Shown here in pieces: positions 25,325 to 33,516 of a DNA stretch of 64,000 nucleotides. A model generated the notes under the pieces. That model was not told where the DNA came from and made no database searches. It was given only the letters and a program-made list of their open reading frames with translations. Where the stretch lies: the NCBI GenBank assembly GCA_035602605.1, contig DATNLZ010000079.1:51945-115944 (forward strand). Direction: 5' to 3'. Source of the stretch: DASQHY01 sp035602605. Lineage in GTDB: Bacteria > Acidobacteriota > Terriglobia > Acidiferrales > UBA7541. Position numbers and translations under genes: made by a program. Position 1 is the first letter of the stretch; each line of letters starts with the position of its first letter.

Positions 25325-25837
25325 ATGAACGAAACACCGCAGCAGTACACGCAGCGTATTCTTGGCTATATCGAAGGCAAGCAGCCTCTTACAGTTCAGG
25401 CCGCTACAGCAAAGAAACTCGAGCGGATAATCAAGGGCTTGCCCACGGCCAAACTGCGCAAGCGTCCTGCTCCTAACAAATGGTCGATCAGTGAGATTCT
25501 CGCGCATCTTGCCGATACGGAAATCGTCGTCAGTTTTCGTATGAGACTGGTTTTGGCAGCGCCGGGGACTCCCATTGCAGCGGTCGATCAGGATTCCTGG
25601 GTGACGAGCGGGCATTATGAGAAGCGCTATCCCCGCAAATCGGTCGAGCAGTTTCGCGTGGCCCGCGAAGCCAACCTTGCCTTGCTCAAGTCGCTGACAC
25701 CCCAGCAATGGAAGCACTATGGGATGCATTCCGAGCGCGGGCAGGAAACGATTGAGCTCATTGTCCGCATGTACGCCGGGCATGACATCAACCACCTGCA
25801 GCAGATCGAGCGGATCTTGTCAGCGAAAGGGATGTAG
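25325..25837 (+). CDS. DinB-family protein
   Basis: 170 residues, four-helix DinB fold. The family pattern PAPNKWSISEILAHLADTEI, with His residues in the helices and the final GHDINHLQQIERI, supplies a metal site. DinB-like proteins are metal-dependent enzymes of thiol or glutathione-type reactions, but substrates are mostly unknown. Two further members lie at 31138 and 52300. Confidence 0.88.
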   Translation: MNETPQQYTQRILGYIEGKQPLTVQAATAKKLERIIKGLPTAKLRKRPAPNKWSISEILAHLADTEIVVSFRMRLVLAAPGTPIAAVDQDSWVTSGHYEKRYPRKSVEQFRVAREANLALLKSLTPQQWKHYGMHSERGQETIELIVRMYAGHDINHLQQIERILSAKGM

Positions 25838-25919
25838 GTGGAGCCGCTCAACCGGCGGCCTTGATCAGTTTGCTCAGATCGAGACTCCGGCAGCGCACGT
25901 CGGTGGCGCCGACAGTCAC

Positions 25920-26927
25920 ATGAAGGTTATCGAAATTCGCGACAAGTTCGGAGTCGAGTTCTTGGCTGTCGCGGAGCGTCCTGAGCCGGTCCCCGGACCG
26001 GAGCAAGTAATCCTCAAAATGAAAGCCTTTTCGCTCAACTACCGTGACCTTTTGGTGGTGAACGGTGTGGGCCGATGGAAACCATCCCTCCCGCGGATTC
26101 CACTATCAGATGGCGTGGGTGTTGTCGCGGCCATGGGCAGCGGCGTATCACGAGTAAAAATGGGGGATCGAGTGGCGCCGATCTTCTACCCTAAATGGCT
26201 GGACGGGAGAGTTGCCTCCAAAAAAATGGGCTCGCCCTCGGGCGGAGCAGTTGCCGAGGGTGTGCTCGCCGAGTACACGCTTTTCGATGAGACAAGCCTT
26301 GTGCACGTGCCAGGGCATTTAACCGACGAGGAGGCCGCCACGCTCCCGTGCGCTGCCGTTACTGCATGGAACGCAGTTGTTTCGGGCGGCCAAATCGCGC
26401 CGGGTGATACGGTCGTGGTGCTTGGGACAGGCGGTGTTTCGATATTCGCTCTTCAGTTTGCAAGGCTTCTTGGCGCCCGCGTCATCATAACCTCGAGCAG
26501 TGATCAGAAGCTTGCGCGCGCAAAGCAGCTTGGCGCTGCTGCAGTCGTCAACTACAAGACCACTCCGAACTGGCCCAAGGCGGTTCTGGAACTGACGGGC
26601 GGCGACGGCGCAGATTACGTCGTGGACACTGTGGGGGAGTTGAGAGAGGCCATCGCAGCCGTGCGGTTGGGGGGCATAGTGGCGTTTGTCGGTCTCCTCA
26701 ACGGGATGACCGCGGAAGTCGACCTAGTTGCCCTTATGGGTAAGAGTGCTTGGGTCGAAGCTATCGATGTGGGTTCGCGGGAGATGTTCGAAGCGATGAA
26801 CAAGGCGATTGAATTTCACGCGATGCGTCCCGTGGTGGATCGGGTCTTTGGTTTCTCCGAGTTGCGAGAGGCCCTCAACTACCTGAGAGAGGCTCGCCAC
26901 TTCGGCAAGGTTTGTCTGCGAGCTTAG
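25920..26927 (+). CDS. Zinc-independent MDR NAD(P)-dependent oxidoreductase
   Basis: 335 residues of the medium-chain dehydrogenase/reductase superfamily, quinone oxidoreductase type. The N-terminal GroES-like domain shows MKAFSLNYRDLLVVNG and LPRIPLSDGVGVV. The Rossmann domain shows VVLGTGGVSIFALQFARLLG. The catalytic-zinc Cys ligand is absent (Asn at the usual Cys place), as in the zinc-free branch. Start taken at ATG 25920; the longer frame from 25719 overlaps DinB in another frame. Confidence 0.88.
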   Translation: MKVIEIRDKFGVEFLAVAERPEPVPGPEQVILKMKAFSLNYRDLLVVNGVGRWKPSLPRIPLSDGVGVVAAMGSGVSRVKMGDRVAPIFYPKWLDGRVASKKMGSPSGGAVAEGVLAEYTLFDETSLVHVPGHLTDEEAATLPCAAVTAWNAVVSGGQIAPGDTVVVLGTGGVSIFALQFARLLGARVIITSSSDQKLARAKQLGAAAVVNYKTTPNWPKAVLELTGGDGADYVVDTVGELREAIAAVRLGGIVAFVGLLNGMTAEVDLVALMGKSAWVEAIDVGSREMFEAMNKAIEFHAMRPVVDRVFGFSELREALNYLREARHFGKVCLRA

Positions 26928-27006
26928 TTCGAAGAACTTTCGTGGACGTGACGAGAGGAAAGCAACCCGCAAGTTGTGTCCTTGGCTATACAAGGAGATC
27001 GGCCGA

Positions 27007-29448
27007 ATGAGTCAATTTTGGAAGGACATTCGCCGGAGCCTGCGCACCTTAATGAAACGGCCGGCTTTTCTGGCCGTGGCGTTGCTTACGCTGGCGTTGG
27101 GAGTTGGCGCAAATACAGCGCTATTTAGTGTGGTCAACGCGGTCCTTTTGCGGCAGCTTCCCTTCGCGCATGCGGACCGCACTGTCTGGATCACGGCGCT
27201 ACGGCCAGACCGAAATGATGCTCCATTTTCGCTTCCAGATTTCCTCGATTACCGTGACCACAGTGACTCCCTCGACTCGCTCTCTGCGATAGGTAATTGG
27301 AGCGCGAACGTGACGGGCCGGGGGGACGCGGAACGACTGAATGGCGTGCGTGTTTCGGCAAACCTGTTTGAGACACTGGGCGTCAACGCGGCTGTCGGCC
27401 GCACTCTCGAACCGGAAGATGATCGCCCGGGAGCTCCACGCGTTGCGGTCATGACCTACGGGCTTTGGCAGCGGCGATTTGGCAGTGACACTAGCCTTGT
27501 CGGTCAGCCGCTCGAACTCAACGGTGCGAGCTACACCTTAGTGGGCATTCTGCCTCCGAGTTTCTTCTTCCCGATCCCGGACGCGGAACTGGCAGTGCCT
27601 CTTGTACCTGATGCTGATCCCTGGCGTCAGAACCGAAACACAGTAAATTTTCTGCTGCTGGTAGGACGTACTCGACAGGGTGCCCCATCCGAGCGCGCAG
27701 AAGCGGAGATGAATGCGTTGGCTCGCAAACTCCGCGAACAATTTCCTGATGCGAACGCGCGAAAGATGGGGGTGAAATTGACACCAATGCGCGACCAAAT
27801 AACCGGTGGTTACCGCCGGGCGCTCTGGGTGCTCCTCGGAGCGGTAGGGTTTGTGCTCTTGATCGGGTGCGCCAATCTCGCGAATCTGAATCTAGTACGC
27901 GCCGCCGAGCGGCGAAGGGAAATGTCGGTTCGTTCTGCCCTTGGCGCCACACGCAGGCAGGTCGTCAAGCAACTTCTATTGGAGAGTGCCTTGCTAGCGA
28001 CCGGTGGAGGGATGTTGGGTGCATTGCTAGCGCCCATTGGCATACGGGGATTGGTTGCATTGAGTCCTTCAAGCATCCCTCGCGCGGGAGAGATCGGACT
28101 AGACGCCCCGGTGCTTACGTTTACTGTCGTGGTTTCGCTTGTGGCGGCCATCGTCAGCGGCCTGGCACCTGCGCTGGCGACCTCGCACGGCGATTTGGCT
28201 CAGCAGTTGAACGAAGGAGCGCGGGGTTCGACCGAAGGGCGTCGAGGAAAGGCTCTGCGAACCGGTCTCGCAGCTGTTGAGGTGGCCCTCTCCCTCATTC
28301 TTTTGGCGGGCGCAGGAGTATTGCTCAAGAGCTTTTCCAAACTGCAGACCGTAAATACGGGGTTTGATCCACACGGGGTTCTCGCGGTTAGGCTATCACT
28401 TCCAAGAGCCCGTTATCCTCATCTGGCAGACGTAACCCAGTTCTACGATGCGCTACTTCCCCGTATCCAAACGCTCCCTGGAGTATCGGCCGCAGGTGTA
28501 ATCCAAATGCTCCCACTAAGCCGCCAAGTCGCGTCGACTCCCTTTACCATCGTTGGCCGCGCATTTTCAAAGGAGGAGGTTCCCCAAGCGCAATATCGCA
28601 TCGTCAACCCGATGTATTTGAAGGCCATGCGAATTTCGCTCCTGGCGGGCCGGGAATTCAACGAGGGTGATACAGATCGCACCCCGCTGGTCTGCCACAT
28701 CAATGAAACTCTGGCCAAGCGCTTCTGGCCCAAGGGGGAGGCGGTCGGCGCTCACGTGATGCTCGATGACAACGACTCCAAACCGCGGGAGGCGGAGGTA
28801 GTCGGAATAATTCACGATGTCAAGGACAGGGGGCTCGAAGCCGCGCCGAGTTTCGACATTTACATACCTCTCCGCCAAACGCACGAAGACGCGGTCGTCC
28901 AGCTTCAGAACAATCAGTATTGGGTATTGCGAACAGATGGACATCCACTGGCTCTAGCCAACGCTTTTCGGGAGCAGGTCCGCAGCGTGGACAGTGATGT
29001 GGCCGCTTCGAATGTCCGTTCGATGGATCAGTATCTTTCACTCACGATCGCGCCTCGACGTTTCAATCTGCAGCTGCTGTCCGTCTTTGCGCTTGCAGCG
29101 CTCGCTCTGGCACTCGCTGGAATTTACGGCGTCATCTCCTATTCCGTAAATCAGCGGGCGCATGAGATAGGCGTCCGCATGGCGATGGGAGCTCGGCGTA
29201 GCCACGTGCTGAGGATGGTGATCGCAGATGGAATTAAGCCGGTCCTCGCAGGACTAGCGCTCGGTATCCTCAGCGTGTTCGGGCTAAGCAAGGCGTTAGC
29301 GAGCTTGGTGTATGCAGTCAGCGCGTCGGACCCAGCCACGTTAGCGATTGTCACACTGTTATTCGGCGGCGTGTCTCTCGCCGCTCTGTACCTGCCGGCT
29401 CAGCGTGCCACGAGGATCGATCCACTCGTTATCCTTCGGGGAGACTAA
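27007..29448 (+). CDS. MacB-like orphan ABC permease (acidobacterial duplicated type)
   Basis: 813 residues. The layout is N-terminal membrane segment (AFLAVALLTLALGVGANTAL), MacB-type periplasmic core, three membrane segments with the FtsX motif (GCANLANLNLVRAAERRREM), then a second periplasmic core and FtsX domain (HEIGVRMAMGARRSHVLRMV). No ATPase is nearby, as is usual for these duplicated orphan permeases. They are a hallmark of Acidobacteria, where their substrates are unknown. AAGGAG nine bases before ATG 27007 selects this start over 26974. Confidence 0.92.
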   Translation: MSQFWKDIRRSLRTLMKRPAFLAVALLTLALGVGANTALFSVVNAVLLRQLPFAHADRTVWITALRPDRNDAPFSLPDFLDYRDHSDSLDSLSAIGNWSANVTGRGDAERLNGVRVSANLFETLGVNAAVGRTLEPEDDRPGAPRVAVMTYGLWQRRFGSDTSLVGQPLELNGASYTLVGILPPSFFFPIPDAELAVPLVPDADPWRQNRNTVNFLLLVGRTRQGAPSERAEAEMNALARKLREQFPDANARKMGVKLTPMRDQITGGYRRALWVLLGAVGFVLLIGCANLANLNLVRAAERRREMSVRSALGATRRQVVKQLLLESALLATGGGMLGALLAPIGIRGLVALSPSSIPRAGEIGLDAPVLTFTVVVSLVAAIVSGLAPALATSHGDLAQQLNEGARGSTEGRRGKALRTGLAAVEVALSLILLAGAGVLLKSFSKLQTVNTGFDPHGVLAVRLSLPRARYPHLADVTQFYDALLPRIQTLPGVSAAGVIQMLPLSRQVASTPFTIVGRAFSKEEVPQAQYRIVNPMYLKAMRISLLAGREFNEGDTDRTPLVCHINETLAKRFWPKGEAVGAHVMLDDNDSKPREAEVVGIIHDVKDRGLEAAPSFDIYIPLRQTHEDAVVQLQNNQYWVLRTDGHPLALANAFREQVRSVDSDVAASNVRSMDQYLSLTIAPRRFNLQLLSVFALAALALALAGIYGVISYSVNQRAHEIGVRMAMGARRSHVLRMVIADGIKPVLAGLALGILSVFGLSKALASLVYAVSASDPATLAIVTLLFGGVSLAALYLPAQRATRIDPLVILRGD

Positions 29449-29549
29449 ATGGGTCGGCCACTCGGAAGCTGGCGAGAAACAGCGTTCGAGGAGATCCGAT
29501 CGCGGGCAGTGCTCCGTAACACCACATTTCCTCGAACGGGACTTCTGGC
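29449..29549 (+). repeat. Dispersed intergenic repeat, copy 1
   Basis: This begins with GGTCGGCCACTCGGAA and ends with CCTCGAACGGGACTTCTGGC. It aligns along its length with 30602-30696 and, inverted, with 41682-41797, sharing TTCG-GGAGA, GCG--CA and ACGGGACTTCTGG blocks. It lies directly after the orphan permease stop. Confidence 0.6.
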
Positions 29550-29634
29550 TTCAGTTCACTGGATTCACATCGACATGTGGCGTGTTATACGGTCGAGTGA
29601 ACTTGGTCCGAATGACCATATCCAGCGCAGTGAG

Positions 29635-30081
29635 TCAGTCGTTCCCATCTAACCGCATGCGGAGTTTCTTGATCAGCCCGAGGGCGGCCTCGATCTCCTC
29701 GGTATTTACACCGGCTGCGATTTTGTCCGCCCAGTAGATCTGGCGCTGGTTCAATATCTTCATTACGCGCCGACCTTTTTTCGTCAGGCGGACGAGCTTG
29801 GCTCTCCTATGATCTGGGTTCGGAGCGTACTCGATAAACTGCCCCACCTTCATTTCGTTCGCGAGCCTTTGAACCGTTTGGCGCGTCAGTCCCATGTTTC
29901 GGGCAATCTTTGATACAGAAAGCGGACCTTGTTGGTCAATCGCTCCAACAACCTTCCAGCGAGCGCTCGAGAGGTGCAATGGCTTTGTCAGACGGTCACC
30001 CGCAGCCAGGAGACACCCGTGGAATCGAAAAACCTCAAGCACCAGGGCAGTGAAGCTGCTTCCAGCTTTCCTGTGAGGCAT
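29635..30081 (-). CDS. MarR-family regulator
   Basis: 148 residues with the MarR winged helix: LSVSKIARNMGLTRQTVQRL, then wing DHRRAKLVRLTKKGR. It is the second gene after the ABM-domain gene on the same strand, 44 bases apart. Two TGACAG-type dyads upstream of that gene are probable operators, so the operon is likely autorepressed and induced by a ligand or oxidant. Confidence 0.9.
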   Translation of the reverse strand: MPHRKAGSSFTALVLEVFRFHGCLLAAGDRLTKPLHLSSARWKVVGAIDQQGPLSVSKIARNMGLTRQTVQRLANEMKVGQFIEYAPNPDHRRAKLVRLTKKGRRVMKILNQRQIYWADKIAAGVNTEEIEAALGLIKKLRMRLDGND

Positions 30082-30125
30082 GGTTCGCTCCTAGGTGGAG
30101 GATAGTATATCGGCTGGCGAGCGAC

Positions 30126-30497
30126 TCACGAACCGACGCACAAATTGGGAACGGTAAGACGCGTGAATAGATGAGGCGAAGCAACCGCGGAAGAAGGATA
30201 GTTCTCAAGGGACTTCTTGAATTCCGGGTGTTCAAATGCCGCTCGAAAGCGAGTGACGGATTCCCACACGGCGTAATTTATGAAAACGGTGCTGCCCGCG
30301 ATGCCTTGGAGTAGTTGTGTGGAAATGAAGCCGGGCTGCCGCTTCATCCAGTTGGCGTCGTTCTCCCAGGCTTTCAGGAACGCCGATACATCGGCTTCAC
30401 CAACTTGAAATAGATTCACCAGAATGATGGGAGCCATGTTGGCGTTGAGTTGGTGAGATATGGGGACCTTTGGATCGAGAGGCTGAAGTTGCATCAT
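30126..30497 (-). CDS. Antibiotic biosynthesis monooxygenase (ABM)-domain protein
   Basis: 123 residues with the dimeric ABM ferredoxin-like fold: NLFQVGEADVSAFLKAWEND, then FISTQLLQGI and INYAVWESVTRFRAAFEHPE. ABM proteins oxidise quinols or degrade haem without cofactors; the substrate here is unknown. AAAGGAG before ATG 30497 fixes the start. It is first in an operon with MarR. Confidence 0.85.
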   Translation of the reverse strand: MMQLQPLDPKVPISHQLNANMAPIILVNLFQVGEADVSAFLKAWENDANWMKRQPGFISTQLLQGIAGSTVFINYAVWESVTRFRAAFEHPEFKKSLENYPSSAVASPHLFTRLTVPNLCVGS

Positions 30498-30512
30498 TTG
30501 CGCATCTCCTTT

Positions 30513-30527
30513 GAAACCTGAGGTTTC
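30513..30527. promoter_or_regulatory. Short dyad in the ABM-MarR leader
   Basis: GAAACCT-G-AGGTTTC is a perfect 7-bp inverted repeat ending 16 bases before the ABM start codon. It may form an mRNA hairpin near the ribosome site or be a third protein site. Confidence 0.45.
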
Positions 30528-30537
30528 GACTTCGATA

Positions 30538-30575
30538 CTATGACAGTACTCTGTCATAGTGACAGTAAACTGTCA
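30538..30575. promoter_or_regulatory. Tandem TGACAG dyads, probable MarR operators
   Basis: Two perfect dyads lie next to each other: CTATGACAG-TACT-CTGTCATAG (30538-30559) and TGACAGT-AA-ACTGTCA (30560-30575). Their centres are 19 bp apart, about two helical turns. TTGACA on the minus strand (30576-30571) overlaps the second dyad and could be a -35 box. A MarR dimer on each site would block the ABM-MarR promoter. Confidence 0.7.
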
Positions 30576-30601
30576 AGTTAGATTTACCGAATCCAGGACG
30601 G

Positions 30602-30696
30602 GTGACTGGTTGCCTCGCGGTCCAGAAACGGGATTCGAGGAGACCGGATCGCGAGCAAAATCATCAGTTCATTACCTCCCCGAACCGGACTTCTGG
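30602..30696 (+). repeat. Dispersed intergenic repeat, copy 2
   Basis: The same family as 29449-29549: CCAGAAACGGGATTCGAGGA near the start and CCCGAACCGGACTTCTGGC at the end, with a more divergent middle. It lies just before the 78-bp inverted repeat. Confidence 0.6.
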
Positions 30697-30703
30697 CGCG
30701 CAG

Positions 30704-30781
30704 TAACTAATGGGAGGCCTCCTCCACCTCTTATAACCGCCCCGTTGACTCGGTAAAAGCGGCGGACCATCCCATTAGTTA
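30704..30781. repeat. 78-bp imperfect palindrome with 12-bp perfect ends
   Basis: TAACTAATGGGA (30704-30715) is exactly inverted at 30770-30781. The stem continues for four pairs with two single-base bulges, and an inner CCGCC / GGCGG hairpin sits in the loop. The right end reads GTTAAAC, matching an attC R' box, but the left end does not match an R'' box. No coding frame. Could be a small mobile unit or a structured recombination site. Confidence 0.65.
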
Positions 30782-31137
30782 AACTCTTGCGGTTCTGTTT
30801 TAGAGTGTGATAGCGTCCTGCGGCATTCTAGTTGCAAATCATGGCCCAACAAGAAACCGAACATTGAGGATACGGGGGGAGAGTGTGAGTGTAGGGAGGT
30901 GGCGAAGGTGGCGGCAAGTGGAAGGAAACGCAAGCGTTAGGGGTATTGCGGCGCGACGCGCGCGTGGCTGCCGTACCGGCGCTCGATGAGAGTAAATAGA
31001 AGGATGTACGTTGGATGCTCGCTCAAAACGAAGGAGTTAGAGAATCTCAACACGACATCCAATGAACATGGGCGCGCCAGCACCGCGTGGAGGCGGCGCA
31101 TCCGATAGAAAACAAACGATTAATCCAACGAACATCC
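30782..31137. other. Intergenic stretch, no gene seen
   Basis: About 350 bases with only low-complexity purine-rich sequence (around 30870-30930) and a short AACGCAAGCGTT palindrome at about 30927. The open frames here are GC-rich shadows. Confidence 0.4.
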
Positions 31138-31653
31138 TCATCCGGGCCGAGAATCCAAGATGCGGTCGATCTGCCGAAGATGGTTCAAGTCGTGTGCCGC
31201 TTCCAAGCGGACGAACTCCTCGACCGTTTGCCGTCCGCGTACCTCGTGGACCCCGTAGCACTCCACCCACCGTGCGCGCGGGACCGACTCCAACAGTCGC
31301 AGGTTGCTCTCGCGCAGCGCTCGAAAGACCCCCGCCGAAAGGCTCGCCTCTTGCTGCGCGTAACCCAAGCGCTCCGCCCATACGGCCTGATCCCACCACG
31401 TCAAGGCCACGCCCGGATTCGCCAGCATGTTTCGCAATCGCCACCCCATCGCCAGCTCCGCGTCCGCCAAGTGCGCTACGATCTCGGCGATTGACCACTT
31501 TTCAGGTGCAGGACGCCGGATCAACTCCTCGGGCGCGACATCGCGCAGTCGACGCTCGAGCTGGGATGGGGTGGCTTGTTGGACACCGATGGGCTCCTCA
31601 TCGCCAAGATAGCTCAGGACTCGGTTTCGGTATGCTTCGAACGTCTCTGCCAT
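31138..31653 (-). CDS. DinB-family protein
   Basis: 171 residues, paralogous to the protein at 25325: RRPAPEKWSIAEIVAHLADAE and LEAAHDLNHLRQIDRILDS align directly with its PAPNKWSISEILAHLADTE and GHDINHLQQIERIL. The metal-site His residues are kept. GAGGACC precedes the ATG. It is isolated between the inverted-repeat region and an O-methyltransferase remnant on the other strand. Confidence 0.88.
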   Translation of the reverse strand: MAETFEAYRNRVLSYLGDEEPIGVQQATPSQLERRLRDVAPEELIRRPAPEKWSIAEIVAHLADAELAMGWRLRNMLANPGVALTWWDQAVWAERLGYAQQEASLSAGVFRALRESNLRLLESVPRARWVECYGVHEVRGRQTVEEFVRLEAAHDLNHLRQIDRILDSRPG

Positions 31654-31784
31654 TGGTCCTCTCGGTAGACTGTGGATGCCGCCGAAGGAATAGTCGGCCC
31701 GAACCCGGTAACACGGTACGCGAGCGGCGGCTGCAGTTTAGCGCGGCGACTGGTCGGACTCAAGTGCTACCAACATCGTCACTG

Positions 31785-32186
31785 GTCGTTGAACGGACGA
31801 AGGAGAACTTGAAGGCCGCAGGCTTGGCCGACCGCTGCAGCGTCATCGAAGGCAGTTTTTTCGAAAGCATCCCCGCCGGAGCCGACGCCTACCTCTTCCG
31901 CCACATCATTCACGATTGGACCGACGAACAGTCCATCCAGATCCTCGGCCACTGCCGCAAAGTGATTCCCGCCAACGGCAAGCTATTGATCGTTGACTGC
32001 GTGGTTCCCGCCGACAACGCACCGTCCCTGTCCAAAGACATGGACATCACCATGCTCACCTTCCCCGGCGGCCAGGAACGTACCGAAGCCCGGTTCCGGT
32101 CACTGCTGAAAGCAGCTAGTTTCGAGCTCAAGTCCATCACGCCCACAACAACAATGATCAGTGTGGTGGAAGGAAAACCAGTCTGA
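31785..32186 (+). pseudogene. O-methyltransferase, C-terminal fragment
   Basis: About 133 codons corresponding to the SAM-dependent part of a class I O-methyltransferase (AcMT/hydroxyneurosporene type): LKAAGLADRCSVIEGSFFES, then LFRHIIHDWTDEQSIQIL and PTTTMISVVEGKPV at the natural C-terminus. The N-terminal dimerisation domain and the GxGxG loop are missing; upstream sequence is unrelated. It is a 5'-truncated remnant. Confidence 0.75.
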
Positions 32187-32296
32187 GTGTCGCCGCGGAC
32201 GCTTGGTGCGCGGGTCACGGCGCATCAGGAAGCTGACGCTATATTCACAATTGATCGCTCCTAACGACGTAGGGTAGAGCACGAGTCGCCCAACTC

Positions 32297-32330
32297 CCAG
32301 ATGGTCGGCCACTCGGAACTTATCTTCGGA
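32297..32330 (+). repeat. Partial copy of the dispersed repeat
   Basis: CTCCCAGATGGTCGGCCACT with the following CGGAA matches the head of copies 1 and 3. The rest of the unit is not recognisable. Confidence 0.4.
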
Positions 32331-32367
32331 CCCGATTTGTCCGGCGGTAAGTTGCCAACTCCTGAGT

Positions 32368-33516
32368 CTACGAATTGCAAAAGCGCCGGGCGGTCTCTGC
32401 AAGCACCTGCGCGCACCTGACTACTGAATCCAGATCAACCCACTCCACTGCCTCATGCGCTCCAGCCCCACCGGGGCCATAGTTCACGGTAGGGATACCA
32501 GCGGCGTGGAACAGCGCAGCGTCCATCCAGTAACCCACTCCGCCTTCCTCCGGTGTCGCTCCCGTGGCCGAAGTCGCTGCTTCCCGAAGGCAAGTTGCGA
32601 TCTTGGATTCTCGATCGCAATCCAGCGGGGGGCGGTCCAACAAAGAGCAAACCTGCGCTTCCTCGCCGGTTGAGCGAATGACTTCCTCGAGCTCCTCCAT
32701 CACACGATACGGCAATTCGCCTGGCAGCGTCCGCCGCTCAACCTTCAATCTGCACTCCTCCGCATACGTTGAAAGACCTGATCCTCCCTCGATTAGGGAA
32801 CAGTGCTGCGACGCAGGGCCAACCAACGGATGAACTCGGCGCCGCAGTTCTACTTGGTCAAAGTTTTCGAGCGCAGAAATTATCCGCCCCATTTTGGCAA
32901 TGGCGCTGACGCCCAAGTCCCATCTGCTGCCGTGCGCGGCGCGGCCCGTGGTCACGATCTCCGCCCAGACGAATCCTTTGTGTCCAAGAATTAGGCGCCC
33001 TTCGCTCGGTTCGGTCAGGACACAAGCATCTGCAATGTGGCGTTTCACAAAATCTTGGGCGCCGATGCTGGCATATTCCTCATCGGCGACCAGGGCGATA
33101 AGCACCCGACCTGAAAGGTTATCGTGCCCGAGTGCGGCGACCGCAGACATGACGGCGGCCGCGCTGCCCTTCATGTCATAGCTGCCCCGCCCGTAGACGC
33201 GATTGCCCTCAACTTTTGGTACAAAGGGCGCGATCGTCATACCTTTCGTACCCACGGTGTCGAGGTGGGCGCAAAAGACGAGCGTCGGACCACTCCCTTT
33301 TCCCACTTCAGCCACGGCGTTAGAGCGTCCCGGAGCGACTTCTTCCAGCCAGCTCTTTACTCCGTTCGCTGTCAGCCAATTTTGTGCAACTTTGGCAATC
33401 GCCTCTTCCCCGTACGCTTCGTCCGGTGAAAGGCTGGGGTTCACGGATGGAGTCCGAATCAGTTCTTGAAGAATCTCTAGGACGGCTGGGCGCGAGAGCG
33501 ACTCGCTGACCATCAT
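32368..33516 (-). CDS. M20-family metallopeptidase (ArgE/DapE type)
   Basis: 382 residues without signal peptide. M20 signatures: FCAHLDTVG with the first zinc His and Asp, YGRGSYDMKGSAAAVMSAVA with the bridging Asp, ADEEYASIGA with the catalytic Glu, and HEAVEW near the C-terminus. It hydrolyses N-acyl amino acids or dipeptides. It is the third gene of an operon (4-base overlap with the NifS-like gene) that also encodes an exported M20 enzyme. Confidence 0.9.
   Translation of the reverse strand: MMVSESLSRPAVLEILQELIRTPSVNPSLSPDEAYGEEAIAKVAQNWLTANGVKSWLEEVAPGRSNAVAEVGKGSGPTLVFCAHLDTVGTKGMTIAPFVPKVEGNRVYGRGSYDMKGSAAAVMSAVAALGHDNLSGRVLIALVADEEYASIGAQDFVKRHIADACVLTEPSEGRLILGHKGFVWAEIVTTGRAAHGSRWDLGVSAIAKMGRIISALENFDQVELRRRVHPLVGPASQHCSLIEGGSGLSTYAEECRLKVERRTLPGELPYRVMEELEEVIRSTGEEAQVCSLLDRPPLDCDRESKIATCLREAATSATGATPEEGGVGYWMDAALFHAAGIPTVNYGPGGAGAHEAVEWVDLDSVVRCAQVLAETARRFCNS

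Noticed and set aside
27518..28280. Several open frames inside the orphan permease genes on other frames (also 55632-57218 on the minus strand)
   Set aside because: Shadows of GC-rich coding sequence without ribosome sites or family resemblance.
30704..30781. True integron attC site
   Set aside because: The R'' box does not fit, no integrase or cassette array is nearby; kept only as an unexplained palindrome.
31062..31780. Upstream half of the long plus-strand frame ending in O-methyltransferase sequence
   Set aside because: It is Pro/Arg-rich and antisense to the DinB gene; only the last 133 codons resemble a protein family.
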